Shown here in pieces: positions 23,176-32,398 of a stretch of DNA of 64,000 nt. The notes under the pieces are model-generated. The model was given only the letters and a program-made list of their open reading frames with translations. It was not told the DNA's origin and made no database searches. Within the stretch, counting starts at the first letter, position 1, and every line of letters begins with the position of its first letter. A program made the translations under genes and the position numbers. This stretch comes from Bombella sp. ESL0385 (GTDB lineage Bacteria; Pseudomonadota; Alphaproteobacteria; Acetobacterales; Acetobacteraceae). The stretch is from assembly GCF_009725755.1 (NCBI RefSeq), contig NZ_WNIJ01000001.1, positions 434,001 to 498,000 on the forward strand, written 5' to 3'.

Positions 23176-25407
23176 ATGGCAAAGAGGCAGGGCGGTACGG
23201 GCGCGATGATGGTGACGGGCTTGGCCCGGCAGGGGAGTCGTCTTGCTTGTTGGCTCCCTGTCGGGGTGGCTCTGGGTATTGCGGCCTATTTTGCTTTGCC
23301 AGAGGAGCCGCCTTGGTGGCTGTGTGTGGCCATAATGGGGGGTGTGGCTGTTGGGTTGGCCCTTTTGGTGGGTAGCCGTTGGGTGGTGGCGGTTACGGAG
23401 CGGGCTGCGCGGTGGCAGCTGTTGGGCTGTTGTGTGGGCAGTGCTGTATGTGCGTTAGGAATGGGATTTCTGTTAGCTTTCGCTCAAGCGAGGCGGCAAC
23501 CACCCATGCCGCTTTTGCCGTTGGAATCTATGGTGGTTGAGGGGCGTTTAGCCGCCTTAGAGCCTGTGATAGGGCGTCATGTGGAGGGTGGGGCGTCATG
23601 GCGGGTGACGATTAAAGGGGCGGTCTTTCGTTCCCCTTGGTGGGAGGGGATGGCCCCGTTGTCGCGCTCTTTAGTGATTACCTTACCGGCAAAAGATATA
23701 CCGGTTGTGGAGCATATGAATCCGGGGGAGGTTGTCCGGGTGCGGGCATTGTTGCGCGCGCCAACGGCACCTTCATGGCCGGGGGGGTATGATGGGCAGC
23801 GGGCGGCGTGGTTTTCTGGCCGAGCGGGAACGGGGACGGCGTTGTCGCCAGTGGAGCGCGTAGATGATGCACAGGCCGATAGAGGGCGTTGGGGGGCGAT
23901 ACGGGGGCAAGTGGCGCGGCAGATTGAACATTATTTACCCGGTCAGGTTGGGGCGATTGCTGCGGCGGTGTTGTGTGGGGAGACGGGGTTAATTTCCACC
24001 CAGACACGGCAGGATTATGCGGCTTCTGGTCTTGCGCATCTATTGGCAGTGGCGGGGTTGCATCTTGGGTTTGTGATGGGGTTTGTGTTTGTTTTGCTGC
24101 GCCGGGGGATGAGTTTGTCGCAGCGTCTTTCAGCCCATTGGCCGTGCCGAGAGATAGCCCTTGTGGCGTCTTTGGGGGCGGGTGTGGCTTATGTGCTGCT
24201 GACGGGGTGCCATATACCGGGGTTGCGGGCTTTGGGGATGGCAGGGCTTGGGGTTGTGGCCTTTTTATTGGGGCGGCGGGTGATTTCGTTGCGGGGGCTT
24301 GCCTTGGTGGCTTTAGCGTTGGAGGTGGCCTCGCCTGTTGTGGTCTTGGATGTGTCTTTTCAGATGTCCTTTGCCGCTGTGATGGCGTTGATTGCCGGGT
24401 ATGAGCCGTTGCGTGGGGTTTTGGCACGTTTGGGAGGGTATGGGGCGAGGCCGGTAGGGCGGTCTTGGGGGCAGCGTCCCCCTTGGTGGCGGCGCATGGC
24501 AGTTGGGGTTGTTATGTTGGTGATAACCTCATTGTTAGCGGGGTTGGCGACTTTGCCGTTAAGCATGGCGTATTTTGGGGCGTTTCAGCCTTGGTTTGTT
24601 TTAGCCAATATTCTGGCGGTGCCGTTGATGGGTTTGTGGGTGATGCCTGCGGGGTTGATCGCTTTGGCTCTTATGCCTCTGGGGCTGTCGGCTGTGGCAT
24701 TACGTGTGATGGGCTGGGGAATTGAGGTTATCTCTTGGTTGGCACGGCATGTGGCGGCGATGCCGTTTGCCTCATGGCCGGTGCCTTCCTTTCCTGCGTG
24801 GGATGTGGGGTTATTTCTGCTGGGACTAGCGGTGCTATGTTTATGGCGTGGGATGGCGCGTTTTTGTGGGCTGGGGATGATAGGGGCAGCCCTTGTTTTG
24901 GTATGGGTGGTGCCGCGCCCGGTGATGGTGATTACAACGTTGGAGCATGCTCTTGCTGTGCGGCAAGAGGGGGAGATGCGCCTTGTGGAGGGACGGTTAG
25001 GGATGCCCCTTGTGCGGCAGGAGGTGCAACGGGCTTTGGGATGGCAAGCGCGTGGGGTGGGGGTGCCGTTTTGTCAGGCGGGAATATGTCGTGTTCCTCT
25101 CAAAGCGGGGCAGGTCATTTTATGGCGTATGCTGGAAGGGGCAGATGAGGTGCTGCAGCCTCAGCAATCTCAGCTCTGTGCGCATGTAGCGTTGGAGGTG
25201 AATGTGAGGGAGCAAAAGCCACTTTGTATGGCTGCGCAGCATGTGAGCATAGAGGATATAAAGCGTGAGGGAAGCTGGGCTGTTTATGATGATGGGCGTG
25301 GTGGTGTGCGGTTCATCTCAGCGCGGATGTGGCAGGGGGAGCGGTTATGGGTTGGGCCGATGGGGTTTCATGGTGTGCCCCCTCTCCCATTTGCGAAGGC
25401 AGAATAG
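23176..25407 (+). CDS. ComEC/Rec2 family competence channel protein
   Basis: This inner-membrane protein of 743 residues is related to ComEC, the channel that moves single-stranded DNA into the cytoplasm. Two N-terminal membrane segments precede an OB-like soluble region (MVVEGRLAALEPV onwards). The competence domain has the signature SGLAHLLAVAGLHLG and DVSFQMSFAAVMALI, with many membrane segments up to about residue 590. The last 150 residues show no HxHxDH-type metallo-beta-lactamase motif, so the extracellular nuclease-like domain of Bacillus ComEC is absent. It diverges from gltX and stops four bases before the convergent GT8 gene. Confidence 0.88.
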   Translation: MAKRQGGTGAMMVTGLARQGSRLACWLPVGVALGIAAYFALPEEPPWWLCVAIMGGVAVGLALLVGSRWVVAVTERAARWQLLGCCVGSAVCALGMGFLLAFAQARRQPPMPLLPLESMVVEGRLAALEPVIGRHVEGGASWRVTIKGAVFRSPWWEGMAPLSRSLVITLPAKDIPVVEHMNPGEVVRVRALLRAPTAPSWPGGYDGQRAAWFSGRAGTGTALSPVERVDDAQADRGRWGAIRGQVARQIEHYLPGQVGAIAAAVLCGETGLISTQTRQDYAASGLAHLLAVAGLHLGFVMGFVFVLLRRGMSLSQRLSAHWPCREIALVASLGAGVAYVLLTGCHIPGLRALGMAGLGVVAFLLGRRVISLRGLALVALALEVASPVVVLDVSFQMSFAAVMALIAGYEPLRGVLARLGGYGARPVGRSWGQRPPWWRRMAVGVVMLVITSLLAGLATLPLSMAYFGAFQPWFVLANILAVPLMGLWVMPAGLIALALMPLGLSAVALRVMGWGIEVISWLARHVAAMPFASWPVPSFPAWDVGLFLLGLAVLCLWRGMARFCGLGMIGAALVLVWVVPRPVMVITTLEHALAVRQEGEMRLVEGRLGMPLVRQEVQRALGWQARGVGVPFCQAGICRVPLKAGQVILWRMLEGADEVLQPQQSQLCAHVALEVNVREQKPLCMAAQHVSIEDIKREGSWAVYDDGRGGVRFISARMWQGERLWVGPMGFHGVPPLPFAKAE

Positions 25408-25411
25408 CGGG

Positions 25412-26356
25412 TTAGCCGCTGCATAAGGTGCGGATGAGGGTAGGGGCGAGGCGGCTGAGGCGGTCTTCAAGCTGTGTGGAGAGGCGTTGATAATGGCTGG
25501 CACCGGGGAGGGCAGGGTCTTGCCATGGTTTTGCGCCTTCGGGGAAGTTGAGGATGCAGCGATGGAGCCGCTCTGTCTCACGTTGTTTTTTCCATGATTC
25601 GGGGAGATGCAGGCAGAGATTTTCTGTGAGTTTGCCGGTCATGAAGTTCCATCGTTCGGGGAGAAGGTGGACATGATTGTGAAAGACTTGATTAAGAATA
25701 TCTGTGCCGGGGCAAAGGTAAGGCCGTGTTGCGAGGGTAAAGCAGCGATTGATTTGTGAGGGCGAGATTAAGCGGGGGCGGAGGAGGAGCATATTGCTGT
25801 TAAAGTAATGCTCCGGTTGAGTGAGGCTAAGATGGTCTTTGGTGTAATGGGCGAGGGTCGTATCAGGGAGGCCCGCAGCGGGGGCATCGCCCAACAGGGT
25901 ATGGAGGGGGACATTATTACGCTGAAGCATGTAAGCGAGAGGGTCAACGACAGCACCGAGGCTTGCTTCTTGGGGAAAGCGATGGAGGAGAGGGGCGAGT
26001 GAGCCGGTGACGAGGAGGGCGTTATCAAGCCAAAGGACGAAGCGTTTCTCACGGAATAAAACAGGGAGATAGCACCGATAGAAACAGCTTGCTTGCCAAC
26101 GCGGGTGCGTATGTGTGCGTAGGGCTTGTGCTTTTTGGGCGACATCAAGGAAGGTGAGCTGGCTGCTCTCTGTTTGGAAAAGAGCTGTGATGAGGTGCTG
26201 AAGGGTTGTGGGAATAGCGGTGTGGAGGATGTAAAAATCGAGCTTTGTGTGGGGGTTATGTGTGATGACGGATTGGATAGCACAGAGCGTAGGCCAGAGG
26301 TCGTTGCCGTCTGCACCGAATATGATGGCCGTTTCTTCCAACAAGGGCGGGGTCAT
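25412..26356 (-). CDS. Glycosyltransferase family 8 protein with altered DxD motif
   Basis: This 314-residue protein has the layout of GT8 lipopolysaccharide hexosyltransferases: IIFGADGNDLWP at the start, SCFYRCYLPVLF, a FNSNMLLLRP segment and a C-terminal NFPEGAKPWQ resembling the family HxxGxxKPW end. The metal/nucleotide-sugar DxD motif, normally YLDxD, reads WLDNALLV (D111, N112, A113), so the second aspartate is lost. It may use another acidic residue, have reduced activity or be a pseudoenzyme. It may act on cell-surface polysaccharide, but no neighbouring LPS genes support this. It is convergent with comEC. Confidence 0.78.
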   Translation of the reverse strand: MTPPLLEETAIIFGADGNDLWPTLCAIQSVITHNPHTKLDFYILHTAIPTTLQHLITALFQTESSQLTFLDVAQKAQALRTHTHPRWQASCFYRCYLPVLFREKRFVLWLDNALLVTGSLAPLLHRFPQEASLGAVVDPLAYMLQRNNVPLHTLLGDAPAAGLPDTTLAHYTKDHLSLTQPEHYFNSNMLLLRPRLISPSQINRCFTLATRPYLCPGTDILNQVFHNHVHLLPERWNFMTGKLTENLCLHLPESWKKQRETERLHRCILNFPEGAKPWQDPALPGASHYQRLSTQLEDRLSRLAPTLIRTLCSG

Positions 26357-26460
26357 GCTCTAGCTCGTGCTATAAGGCTTTAATTGGGAGAAGAAAATCC
26401 TTTCTACAGTGTTATGCTATAAAATAAAGCCATTATAAGGCGAGATGGCGTATTTGCCCT

Positions 26461-27159
26461 TTATGGGGTTGTTTTGGATTTGGGAGGAATCTTATTCTTT
26501 TCCTTATAAAGGCACCATTCTGTTACGGGGCAACGCCAACATTCTGGCGTGCGGGCTTTGCAGACATAGCGGCCATGGAGGATGAGCCAATGATGAGCAG
26601 GGCGGAGCATCTCTTTGGGGATGCGGGCGATGAGGGCATCCTCCACAGCGCGGACGGTTTTGCCGGGGGCAAGGCCGGTGCGGTTGCCAAGGCGAAAGAT
26701 GTGCGTATCCACCGCCATGGTGGGTTGGTCAAAAGCGATATTCAGGACGACATTGGCGGTTTTACGGCCTACACCGGGGAGGGCTTCTAACGCTTCGCGG
26801 TTATTGGGTACATGGCCGTTGTGTTTTTCTAGTAATTGTTGGCAGAGAAGGGCGACATTATGCGCTTTAGACCGCCATAGGCCGATAGTGCGGATATAAT
26901 GGGCAATGCCGTCTTCCCCTAAAGCGGCCATGCTGGCAGGGTCGGGGGCTTTCTCATATAAAGCGCGGGTGGCTTTATTGACAGATACATCCGTGGCTTG
27001 AGCGGAGAGGACGACGCTGACGAGGAGCTCGAAATGATTATGGTAGATGAGCTCGCTGCGTGCATCAGGGTGGGCTTTGTCTAAGGCGTTGAGGAATGCG
27101 CGGACGGCTTTTAGGCTCATCTTTGGTGTTGTGGTGGGCTTTGTGCGGGATGTGGCCAT
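26461..27159 (-). CDS. nth: Endonuclease III
   Basis: This base-excision repair glycosylase/AP lyase removes oxidised pyrimidines. The 232 residues contain the helix-hairpin-helix with catalytic lysine (LPGVGRKTANVVL), the catalytic aspartate in AVDTHIFRL and a C-terminal 4Fe-4S loop with C-X6-C-X2-C-X5-C spacing (CKARTPECWRCPVTEWC). It is a single gene facing away from the ABC transporter gene that diverges at 27290. Confidence 0.95.
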   Translation of the reverse strand: MATSRTKPTTTPKMSLKAVRAFLNALDKAHPDARSELIYHNHFELLVSVVLSAQATDVSVNKATRALYEKAPDPASMAALGEDGIAHYIRTIGLWRSKAHNVALLCQQLLEKHNGHVPNNREALEALPGVGRKTANVVLNIAFDQPTMAVDTHIFRLGNRTGLAPGKTVRAVEDALIARIPKEMLRPAHHWLILHGRYVCKARTPECWRCPVTEWCLYKEKNKIPPKSKTTP

Positions 27160-27289
27160 GAGGGGTCAGGTTAGTCCGTGGTGAGAATGATGGGTCTGTT
27201 CCTAAGCTGTGTTGCGTTGTTCTTCAAGCGGGTGATAGGAGCAAGGATAACGCTTAGGGATGACGTAAGGGTGAGGGAGGCGGTGGCCA

Positions 27290-29107
27290 ATGGCAGAGGT
27301 AAATAGCAAGCCCCATAAGGGGATGAAGCTCTCTTTTACCGAGGTGCTGCGCTTTGTGATGGTACGGTGGGTGCAGCATCCGGCCATGTTAGCGCGGACA
27401 TTGGGGGGTGTGGGGCTGGCTACATTGGCCGACATTTGCACGCCGCTTTTAGCAGGGCGTTTAGTGGGGGATATTTCCACCACGGTGCTGCCATCCCCGG
27501 CAGAAGGGGGCCGTGCGGCTTTGCTGCATGATGCTTTATTGATGGTTAGTGGGCTATTGGTCCTAGGGCTTGTGGGGGTGATGGGCCGGCGTTCCTCCTA
27601 TTTGGGGATAAGCAAGCTTAGTTTAGCGGTGATGCGTCAGGTATTAGATGATGCCTTTGCCCGTGTGCAGCGTTTCTCTTCCGACTGGCATGCTAATAGT
27701 TTTGCAGGCTCGGTTGTGCGGCGTGTGACGCGGGGGATTTGGGCCATTGATACGCTGGATGACACGTTGCTTTTGTTGATTGCCCCGGAGCTTTTGGTGT
27801 TGGTGGGCACAACGCTTGTTCTGCTGGTGCGGGCCCCGCTATTGGGGTTAGTGTTGGCGGTGATGGTCGTGCTGTTTGCGTGCCTCTCCATTTGGTTGGC
27901 CTTGCGGTATGTAGCCCCAACGGCGCGGGTCTCGAATGAGTGGGATTCCAAAATGGGGGCCCTGTTAGGTGATGCGATTACCTGCAATGCTGTGGTGAAA
28001 AGCTTTGGGGCGGAGCAGCGTGAGGAGCAACATTTACATTCTGTAGCCCGGACATGGGCGGAGAAGACCTATTATAGTTGGTATAGGGGAACCAATAGTG
28101 CCAATCTTCAGGCGTCCTATACGCTTTTGATGCGTGTGGTGATGATTGGCCTTGCGGTTCTCTTTTGGTGGCGTGGGGCGGCAGGGCCGGGAGATGTGGC
28201 TTATGTGTTGACGATGATGTTCCTCATCCAAGGCTATTTGCGGGATTTGGGGCAGCAAGTCAGCCAAGTGCAACGCTCGGTGAATGAGATGGAGGAGCTT
28301 GTTGGGCTTTTTGCTACAGCACCGGGCGTGCAGGATGCTGATGGGGCGGTACCGTTGGTCGTGACGGATGGGGCGATTGAGCTACGGGATGTCAGCTTTT
28401 GTTATCCTTCGCAATCGACGCCGATTTATCGGGATTTTTCATTGAAGATTGCGGCGGGGAGCCGTGTGGCGTTAGTGGGGGCGTCTGGTTCTGGCAAAAC
28501 GACTTTAACGCGGCTATTGCAACGGCTTTATGATGTGCAGAATGGGGCCATTTTGATTGATGGGCAGGATATTGCCCATGTCACGCAACAAAGTTTGCGC
28601 CGGCAGATTGCTCTTGTGCCGCAGGAGCCGATGTTATTCCACCGCACATTGGCTGAGAATATCGCCTATGGGCAGCCTGATGCCCCGCGTGAGGCGATTG
28701 AGGAGGCGGCCCGTTTAGCTAATGCTGATGGGTTCATCACGCAGTTGCCGGATGGTTATGATACATTAGTGGGTGAACGCGGGGTGAAACTCTCTGGTGG
28801 GGAGCGGCAGCGTGTGGCTATTGCGCGTGCCTTTTTAACAAACGCGCCAATTGTGATTTTTGATGAAGCAACGGCGAGCTTGGATTCTGAATCGGAGCGG
28901 TTGGTGCAAGAGGCTATGGCCCGGTTAATGACTGAACGCACGGTGCTTGTGGTGGCTCATCGCCTAGCAACCGTGCGGGATTTGGACCGTATTTTAGTCT
29001 TTGAGGGGGGGCAGATTATTGAGGATGGCACCCATACGACATTAATGGCCCGCCCAGAGGGGGCGTATCATCGTCTCGTGACGTTACAGTCTTTAGAACA
29101 CGGCTAA
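27290..29107 (+). CDS. ABC exporter, fused permease and ATPase
   Basis: This 605-residue half-transporter should homodimerise in the inner membrane. Residues about 35-330 hold a six-helix ABC-type-1 membrane domain. The nucleotide-binding domain shows Walker A (VGASGSGKTTL), the Q loop VPQEPMLF, the signature LSGGERQR and Walker B with catalytic Glu (IVIFDEATASLD), then the switch histidine in VVAHRLATV. All are intact. GGGAGG precedes the ATG by nine bases. Sequence style is of the lipid/drug exporter group; the substrate is not readable. Its stop codon overlaps the stop of the convergent decarboxylase gene. Confidence 0.88.
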   Translation: MAEVNSKPHKGMKLSFTEVLRFVMVRWVQHPAMLARTLGGVGLATLADICTPLLAGRLVGDISTTVLPSPAEGGRAALLHDALLMVSGLLVLGLVGVMGRRSSYLGISKLSLAVMRQVLDDAFARVQRFSSDWHANSFAGSVVRRVTRGIWAIDTLDDTLLLLIAPELLVLVGTTLVLLVRAPLLGLVLAVMVVLFACLSIWLALRYVAPTARVSNEWDSKMGALLGDAITCNAVVKSFGAEQREEQHLHSVARTWAEKTYYSWYRGTNSANLQASYTLLMRVVMIGLAVLFWWRGAAGPGDVAYVLTMMFLIQGYLRDLGQQVSQVQRSVNEMEELVGLFATAPGVQDADGAVPLVVTDGAIELRDVSFCYPSQSTPIYRDFSLKIAAGSRVALVGASGSGKTTLTRLLQRLYDVQNGAILIDGQDIAHVTQQSLRRQIALVPQEPMLFHRTLAENIAYGQPDAPREAIEEAARLANADGFITQLPDGYDTLVGERGVKLSGGERQRVAIARAFLTNAPIVIFDEATASLDSESERLVQEAMARLMTERTVLVVAHRLATVRDLDRILVFEGGQIIEDGTHTTLMARPEGAYHRLVTLQSLEHG

Positions 29108-30246
29108 AGATAATATTCTTTGAGAGGGGGAAAGCCGTTAAAGCCCGTGGAGCAATAGGTGGAGACATAAGCCCCTGTTGAGAGAATGATGAGTTTATCC
29201 CCTGTTTTGAGTTCATCGGGCAGAGGGACGGGGTTTTTCTCGTAAAGGACATCCATACTATCGCAGCTGGGGCCAGCGAGGATGCAGGGGGAGTAGTGGG
29301 TGCTGGTCTTATCATAAGGGGTTTGGAAGGCATAACGAATCGCCTCGCCTTCTGTCTCGGCTAAGCCGCCAAAACGGCCAATATCAAGATACACCCAGCG
29401 AGGTTCATCCTCTCGGTTACCGCGATGGCTGGCGAGGACGACTTCTGTTTGGACAATCCCGGCACTGCCGACCATATACCGCCCCGGCTCTAAGAGAATC
29501 TGCGGGGCGTGACGGGGGAAGTGCGTTTGCATGGCGGTTGTGATGGCCTGCCCGAATTGGTCGATAGCGGGAATGGGGGTGCGGTAATAGGTGGGGAAGC
29601 CGCCCCCCATATTGATGAAATCCAGAGTGATATTCTGCTCTTTGTCGAGGCGATGATAAAGCTCTGCGGCTTGGGCAATGGCCTCAGCATAAGCCTCGAT
29701 ATGGGTCTGTTGGCTGCCGACATGAAAGGATAAGCCAGCGGGTTTTAAACCAAGGGCATGGGCTTTGGTGAGGAGGGTAAAAGCATGCTCTACCGTTGTG
29801 CCAAACTTGCGGGATAAGGGCCATTCTGCCCCGGTATTGAGGACGCCGAGGCGGCAAAAGACAGAGCAGCCGGGGGCGTGCTGTGCTAATTTCTCTAGCT
29901 CTTCAAGGCAATCAAAGGCAAAGAGGGTGAGGCCTTTTTGGTGTGCATAAGCGATGGAGCGGGCTGTTTTTACGGTATGGCCGAAGGAGAGCTTCGCTGC
30001 GGGAATGCCCGCTTGGAGGCAGAGGTCAATTTCCCCCGGCGAGGCAATGTCGAAGTAAGAGCCAAGTTGGTGCAAGCATGTAAGAATCGCAGAGGCAGGA
30101 TTGGCTTTTACCGCGTAATGGATGCGTCCTGTCGGTAGGGCGTTATGGAGGGCTTGGTATTGCTCTGCCACAATGGAGAGGTCCACAACCAGGCACGGTG
30201 TGGCAGGCTGTTGGTCAGCGAGGAAGCGGGCGATTTTTGGGGTCAT
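29104..30246 (-). CDS. Ornithine/lysine decarboxylase, PLP fold type III
   Basis: This 380-residue cytosolic enzyme belongs to the eukaryote-like ornithine decarboxylase family that makes putrescine (or cadaverine). The PLP lysine lies in HYAVKANP. Further family motifs are SFHVGSQQ, NMGGGFPTYY, LLEPGRYMVG and the dimer-interface active-site cysteine in GPSCDSMDVLYE. Substrate preference between ornithine and lysine cannot be fixed by eye. I use ATG 30246; a GTG three codons upstream is almost on top of the GAGG and is less likely. The gene is convergent with the ABC exporter. Confidence 0.88.
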   Translation of the reverse strand: MTPKIARFLADQQPATPCLVVDLSIVAEQYQALHNALPTGRIHYAVKANPASAILTCLHQLGSYFDIASPGEIDLCLQAGIPAAKLSFGHTVKTARSIAYAHQKGLTLFAFDCLEELEKLAQHAPGCSVFCRLGVLNTGAEWPLSRKFGTTVEHAFTLLTKAHALGLKPAGLSFHVGSQQTHIEAYAEAIAQAAELYHRLDKEQNITLDFINMGGGFPTYYRTPIPAIDQFGQAITTAMQTHFPRHAPQILLEPGRYMVGSAGIVQTEVVLASHRGNREDEPRWVYLDIGRFGGLAETEGEAIRYAFQTPYDKTSTHYSPCILAGPSCDSMDVLYEKNPVPLPDELKTGDKLIILSTGAYVSTYCSTGFNGFPPLKEYYL

Positions 30247-30588
30247 AAGACACACATCCTCTTAGGAAGGGGGAGCTGCGTCAAAAGCGCAGATTGCGCC
30301 TTAATGCAAGGGGAAAGGGTAAAGGAGGGATGAAAAGATGCTTCTTAATCACAAAAAAGTGATAATAAGCTGGCTGCTATAATGCTCTTTTTAAGTGAGG
30401 GGAGATGCAGGGCAGGAAAGTTTCATATTTTTAGGATGTTAACGACTTTTTGATTGCTTAGCCTCTTGCATGACATGTTTGTAATGAAGAGCAGCTAGAC
30501 GGAAGACCTCCTTCCCGTTTGCGAAGGGATTTTGGTAGAAAATTAATCGGTTTTAATGTGTGAATCATTTGTTGGGAGGCAGGCTATT
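30247..30588. other. Intergenic region between divergent genes
   Basis: About 340 bases separate the decarboxylase and hydroxylase genes. It is AT-richer than its surroundings and should hold both promoters. I see a small hairpin (ATCAC, A6, GTGAT, near 30348-30363) and a TATAAT at 30378-30383, but no convincing -35 box at the right distance. No gene or RNA is recognised here. Confidence 0.5.
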
Positions 30589-31344
30589 ATGGCGGCGAAT
30601 CAGCAAGATAAGAAAAAACGGCCTTTATTAGTGCGGGTTGGTAAAGCCCTGCGGCCTTGGTTTAATAATTTCATTGCAAAAGATTCTTTAGTACCGAACA
30701 CCCCCAATTTGGATAATAAGCTTTTCCCGTGGGTTGCGGCGTTGGAGGCGGCGGCACCTTTAATGATAAAGGAGTTCCAAGCCGTTATGGCAGAGCGTGA
30801 GCGTGTGCCAGCTTTGCGTGATTTATCCCCTGACCATCGGCGGATTGCACCTGATAACCGTTGGAAGTCCTTTTTTCTTTACGGATATGGGATTGCAGTG
30901 CCGGAGAATTGTGCAAAAGCTCCAGTAACAGCTCAACTTGTGGCGGGGATACCCGGTTTATGCTCGGCTTTATTCTCTATTTTGGAGCCCGGAGGTGAGA
31001 TTCCACCGCATAAAGGGGTTACAAAAGGGATGTTGAATGCGCATATGGGCTTGGGTGTTCCACGAGATCGTGATAATTGCTGGATCCAAGTCGCAGATGA
31101 CAAGTTGCATTGGGATGAGGGGAAGGTTTTCGTCTTTGACGATACGTATCGCCACACAGTGCAGAATAATACGGATGATGTACGCGGTATTTTGTTCATC
31201 CAGTTTGAGAGGCCAACGCGTGGCCTAGGGCGGTTGATGCAGCGCATCTTCCTCGATGGGGTGAAGAAATCCGCTTTTGTGAAGGATGCAAAAGATAATA
31301 TTGAGCGTTGGAATCGGATCCAAGCAGAGTTGGAGAAAGCCTAA
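30589..31344 (+). CDS. Aspartyl/asparaginyl beta-hydroxylase family protein (LpxO-like)
   Basis: This 251-residue protein belongs to the Fe(II)/2-oxoglutarate dioxygenase family that includes LpxO, which 2-hydroxylates lipid A acyl chains. The iron ligands are visible as the histidine in EIPPHKGVTKG and the histidine in DDTYRHTVQNN, and the 2-oxoglutarate-binding region contains RGILFIQFERP. I chose ATG 30589 because GGGAGG lies nine bases before it; an in-frame ATG eleven codons upstream has no ribosome site. Unlike classical LpxO there is no obvious N-terminal membrane segment. Lipid A modification is inference from family. Confidence 0.8.
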   Translation: MAANQQDKKKRPLLVRVGKALRPWFNNFIAKDSLVPNTPNLDNKLFPWVAALEAAAPLMIKEFQAVMAERERVPALRDLSPDHRRIAPDNRWKSFFLYGYGIAVPENCAKAPVTAQLVAGIPGLCSALFSILEPGGEIPPHKGVTKGMLNAHMGLGVPRDRDNCWIQVADDKLHWDEGKVFVFDDTYRHTVQNNTDDVRGILFIQFERPTRGLGRLMQRIFLDGVKKSAFVKDAKDNIERWNRIQAELEKA

Positions 31345-31382
31345 ACTCTACGCCCCTGAGGTGGGGTGTGGCGGTGTGAGAA

Positions 31383-32372
31383 GTGAGAGTGTGTTCCGTG
31401 CCTGATATGACCGAAATGCAAGAGGATGCTCTCCCACCGCCACCGCAAGGCTGGAAGGCTGTTTTTCTTCAAGTTCTCAATAATAGTGGGGATAGTCAAA
31501 CGTCCCTTAGTGCAGCAGGGTGCGCGTTTTATGCGACATTGTCGTTGTTCCCTGCTCTTACGGCGTTAATCTCCCTTTATGGGTTGGCTTTTGATGTGCA
31601 AACAGCCGAGGGGCAGTTGCATGTTATTAAGCATATTTTGCCACCTGCTGCGTATGATATGATCTTTGACCGGATCCATGCGCTTGTTACGCAACCTCAT
31701 TCGTCTTTAACATTAGGGCTCGTTTTTTCGGTTTTGGTGGCGTTATGGTCGGTGACGGCAAGTAGCAAATCCATTCTTTCGGCCTTGAATCTGGTTTATC
31801 ATGCTCAGGAGACGCGTGGTTTTTTTGAGTTCCAGTGTCTTGCGTTTGTGACGACCCTTATGGCGGTGATTGGGGCGTGTTTAACGCTGGCTCTTATGGT
31901 GGCTGCCCCAGCTTTAGTGGATTATTTACCGCATTATTTGGCGTATGTAGGGATTGGGATGGAAACCCTTCCATCTTCTATGCATTTTCTGCTTGAGCAA
32001 TGGACACCTACAGTAGTGCATTGGTTAGCCCCCGCCATTATGCTGTTCTTTGTCTTTACGGCGGTGATGGTGCTTTATCGCATCGCCCCATGCCGTGAGC
32101 GGGAGACGGCGTGGCGATGGATTTTCCCCGGTGCTTTTTTGGCGACTATCTTGTGGGTGGCTGTTTCAATAGCGTTCTCATGGTATGTGGCGCATTTTGC
32201 AAGCTATAACGCAACTTATGGCCCATTAGGGGCTGTTGCTGCGGTGATGATGTGGCTTTTTGTTAGTGCGTATGTTGTACTTTTTGGGGCGGTCTTAAAT
32301 GCCGAGTTAGAGGAGCGCGGCTATCGGAAGATGGTTCACCAAGAGCAAGAGGAGTTAGAGGTGGCAGATTAG
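31383..32372 (+). CDS. YihY/BrkB family inner membrane protein
   Basis: This 329-residue protein of the YihY (UPF0761) family has about six membrane segments. Typical features include the N-terminal SLSAAGCAFYATLSLFPALT segment, SVTASSKSILSALN, a loop with YRIAPCRERETAWRWIFPGA, and the final membrane part with NATYGPLGAVAAVMMWLFVSAY. Older annotations call these ribonuclease BN, which is incorrect for the family. The start is uncertain: GTG 31383 is used, ATG 31407 is an alternative. The gene follows the hydroxylase by 38 bases on the same strand and may be co-transcribed. Confidence 0.85.
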   Translation: MRVCSVPDMTEMQEDALPPPPQGWKAVFLQVLNNSGDSQTSLSAAGCAFYATLSLFPALTALISLYGLAFDVQTAEGQLHVIKHILPPAAYDMIFDRIHALVTQPHSSLTLGLVFSVLVALWSVTASSKSILSALNLVYHAQETRGFFEFQCLAFVTTLMAVIGACLTLALMVAAPALVDYLPHYLAYVGIGMETLPSSMHFLLEQWTPTVVHWLAPAIMLFFVFTAVMVLYRIAPCRERETAWRWIFPGAFLATILWVAVSIAFSWYVAHFASYNATYGPLGAVAAVMMWLFVSAYVVLFGAVLNAELEERGYRKMVHQEQEELEVAD

Positions 32373-32398
32373 AAGGAGGGTGTTCTCTCGTTATCTTG

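Noticed and set aside
25480-26000. Long plus-strand frames across the GT8 gene
   Set aside because: They are antisense to a protein with clear GT8 motifs and lack ribosome sites.
30378-30383. TATAAT before the LpxO-like gene as a promoter
   Set aside because: No acceptable -35 element lies 16-18 bases upstream, so only the -10-like sequence is noted.
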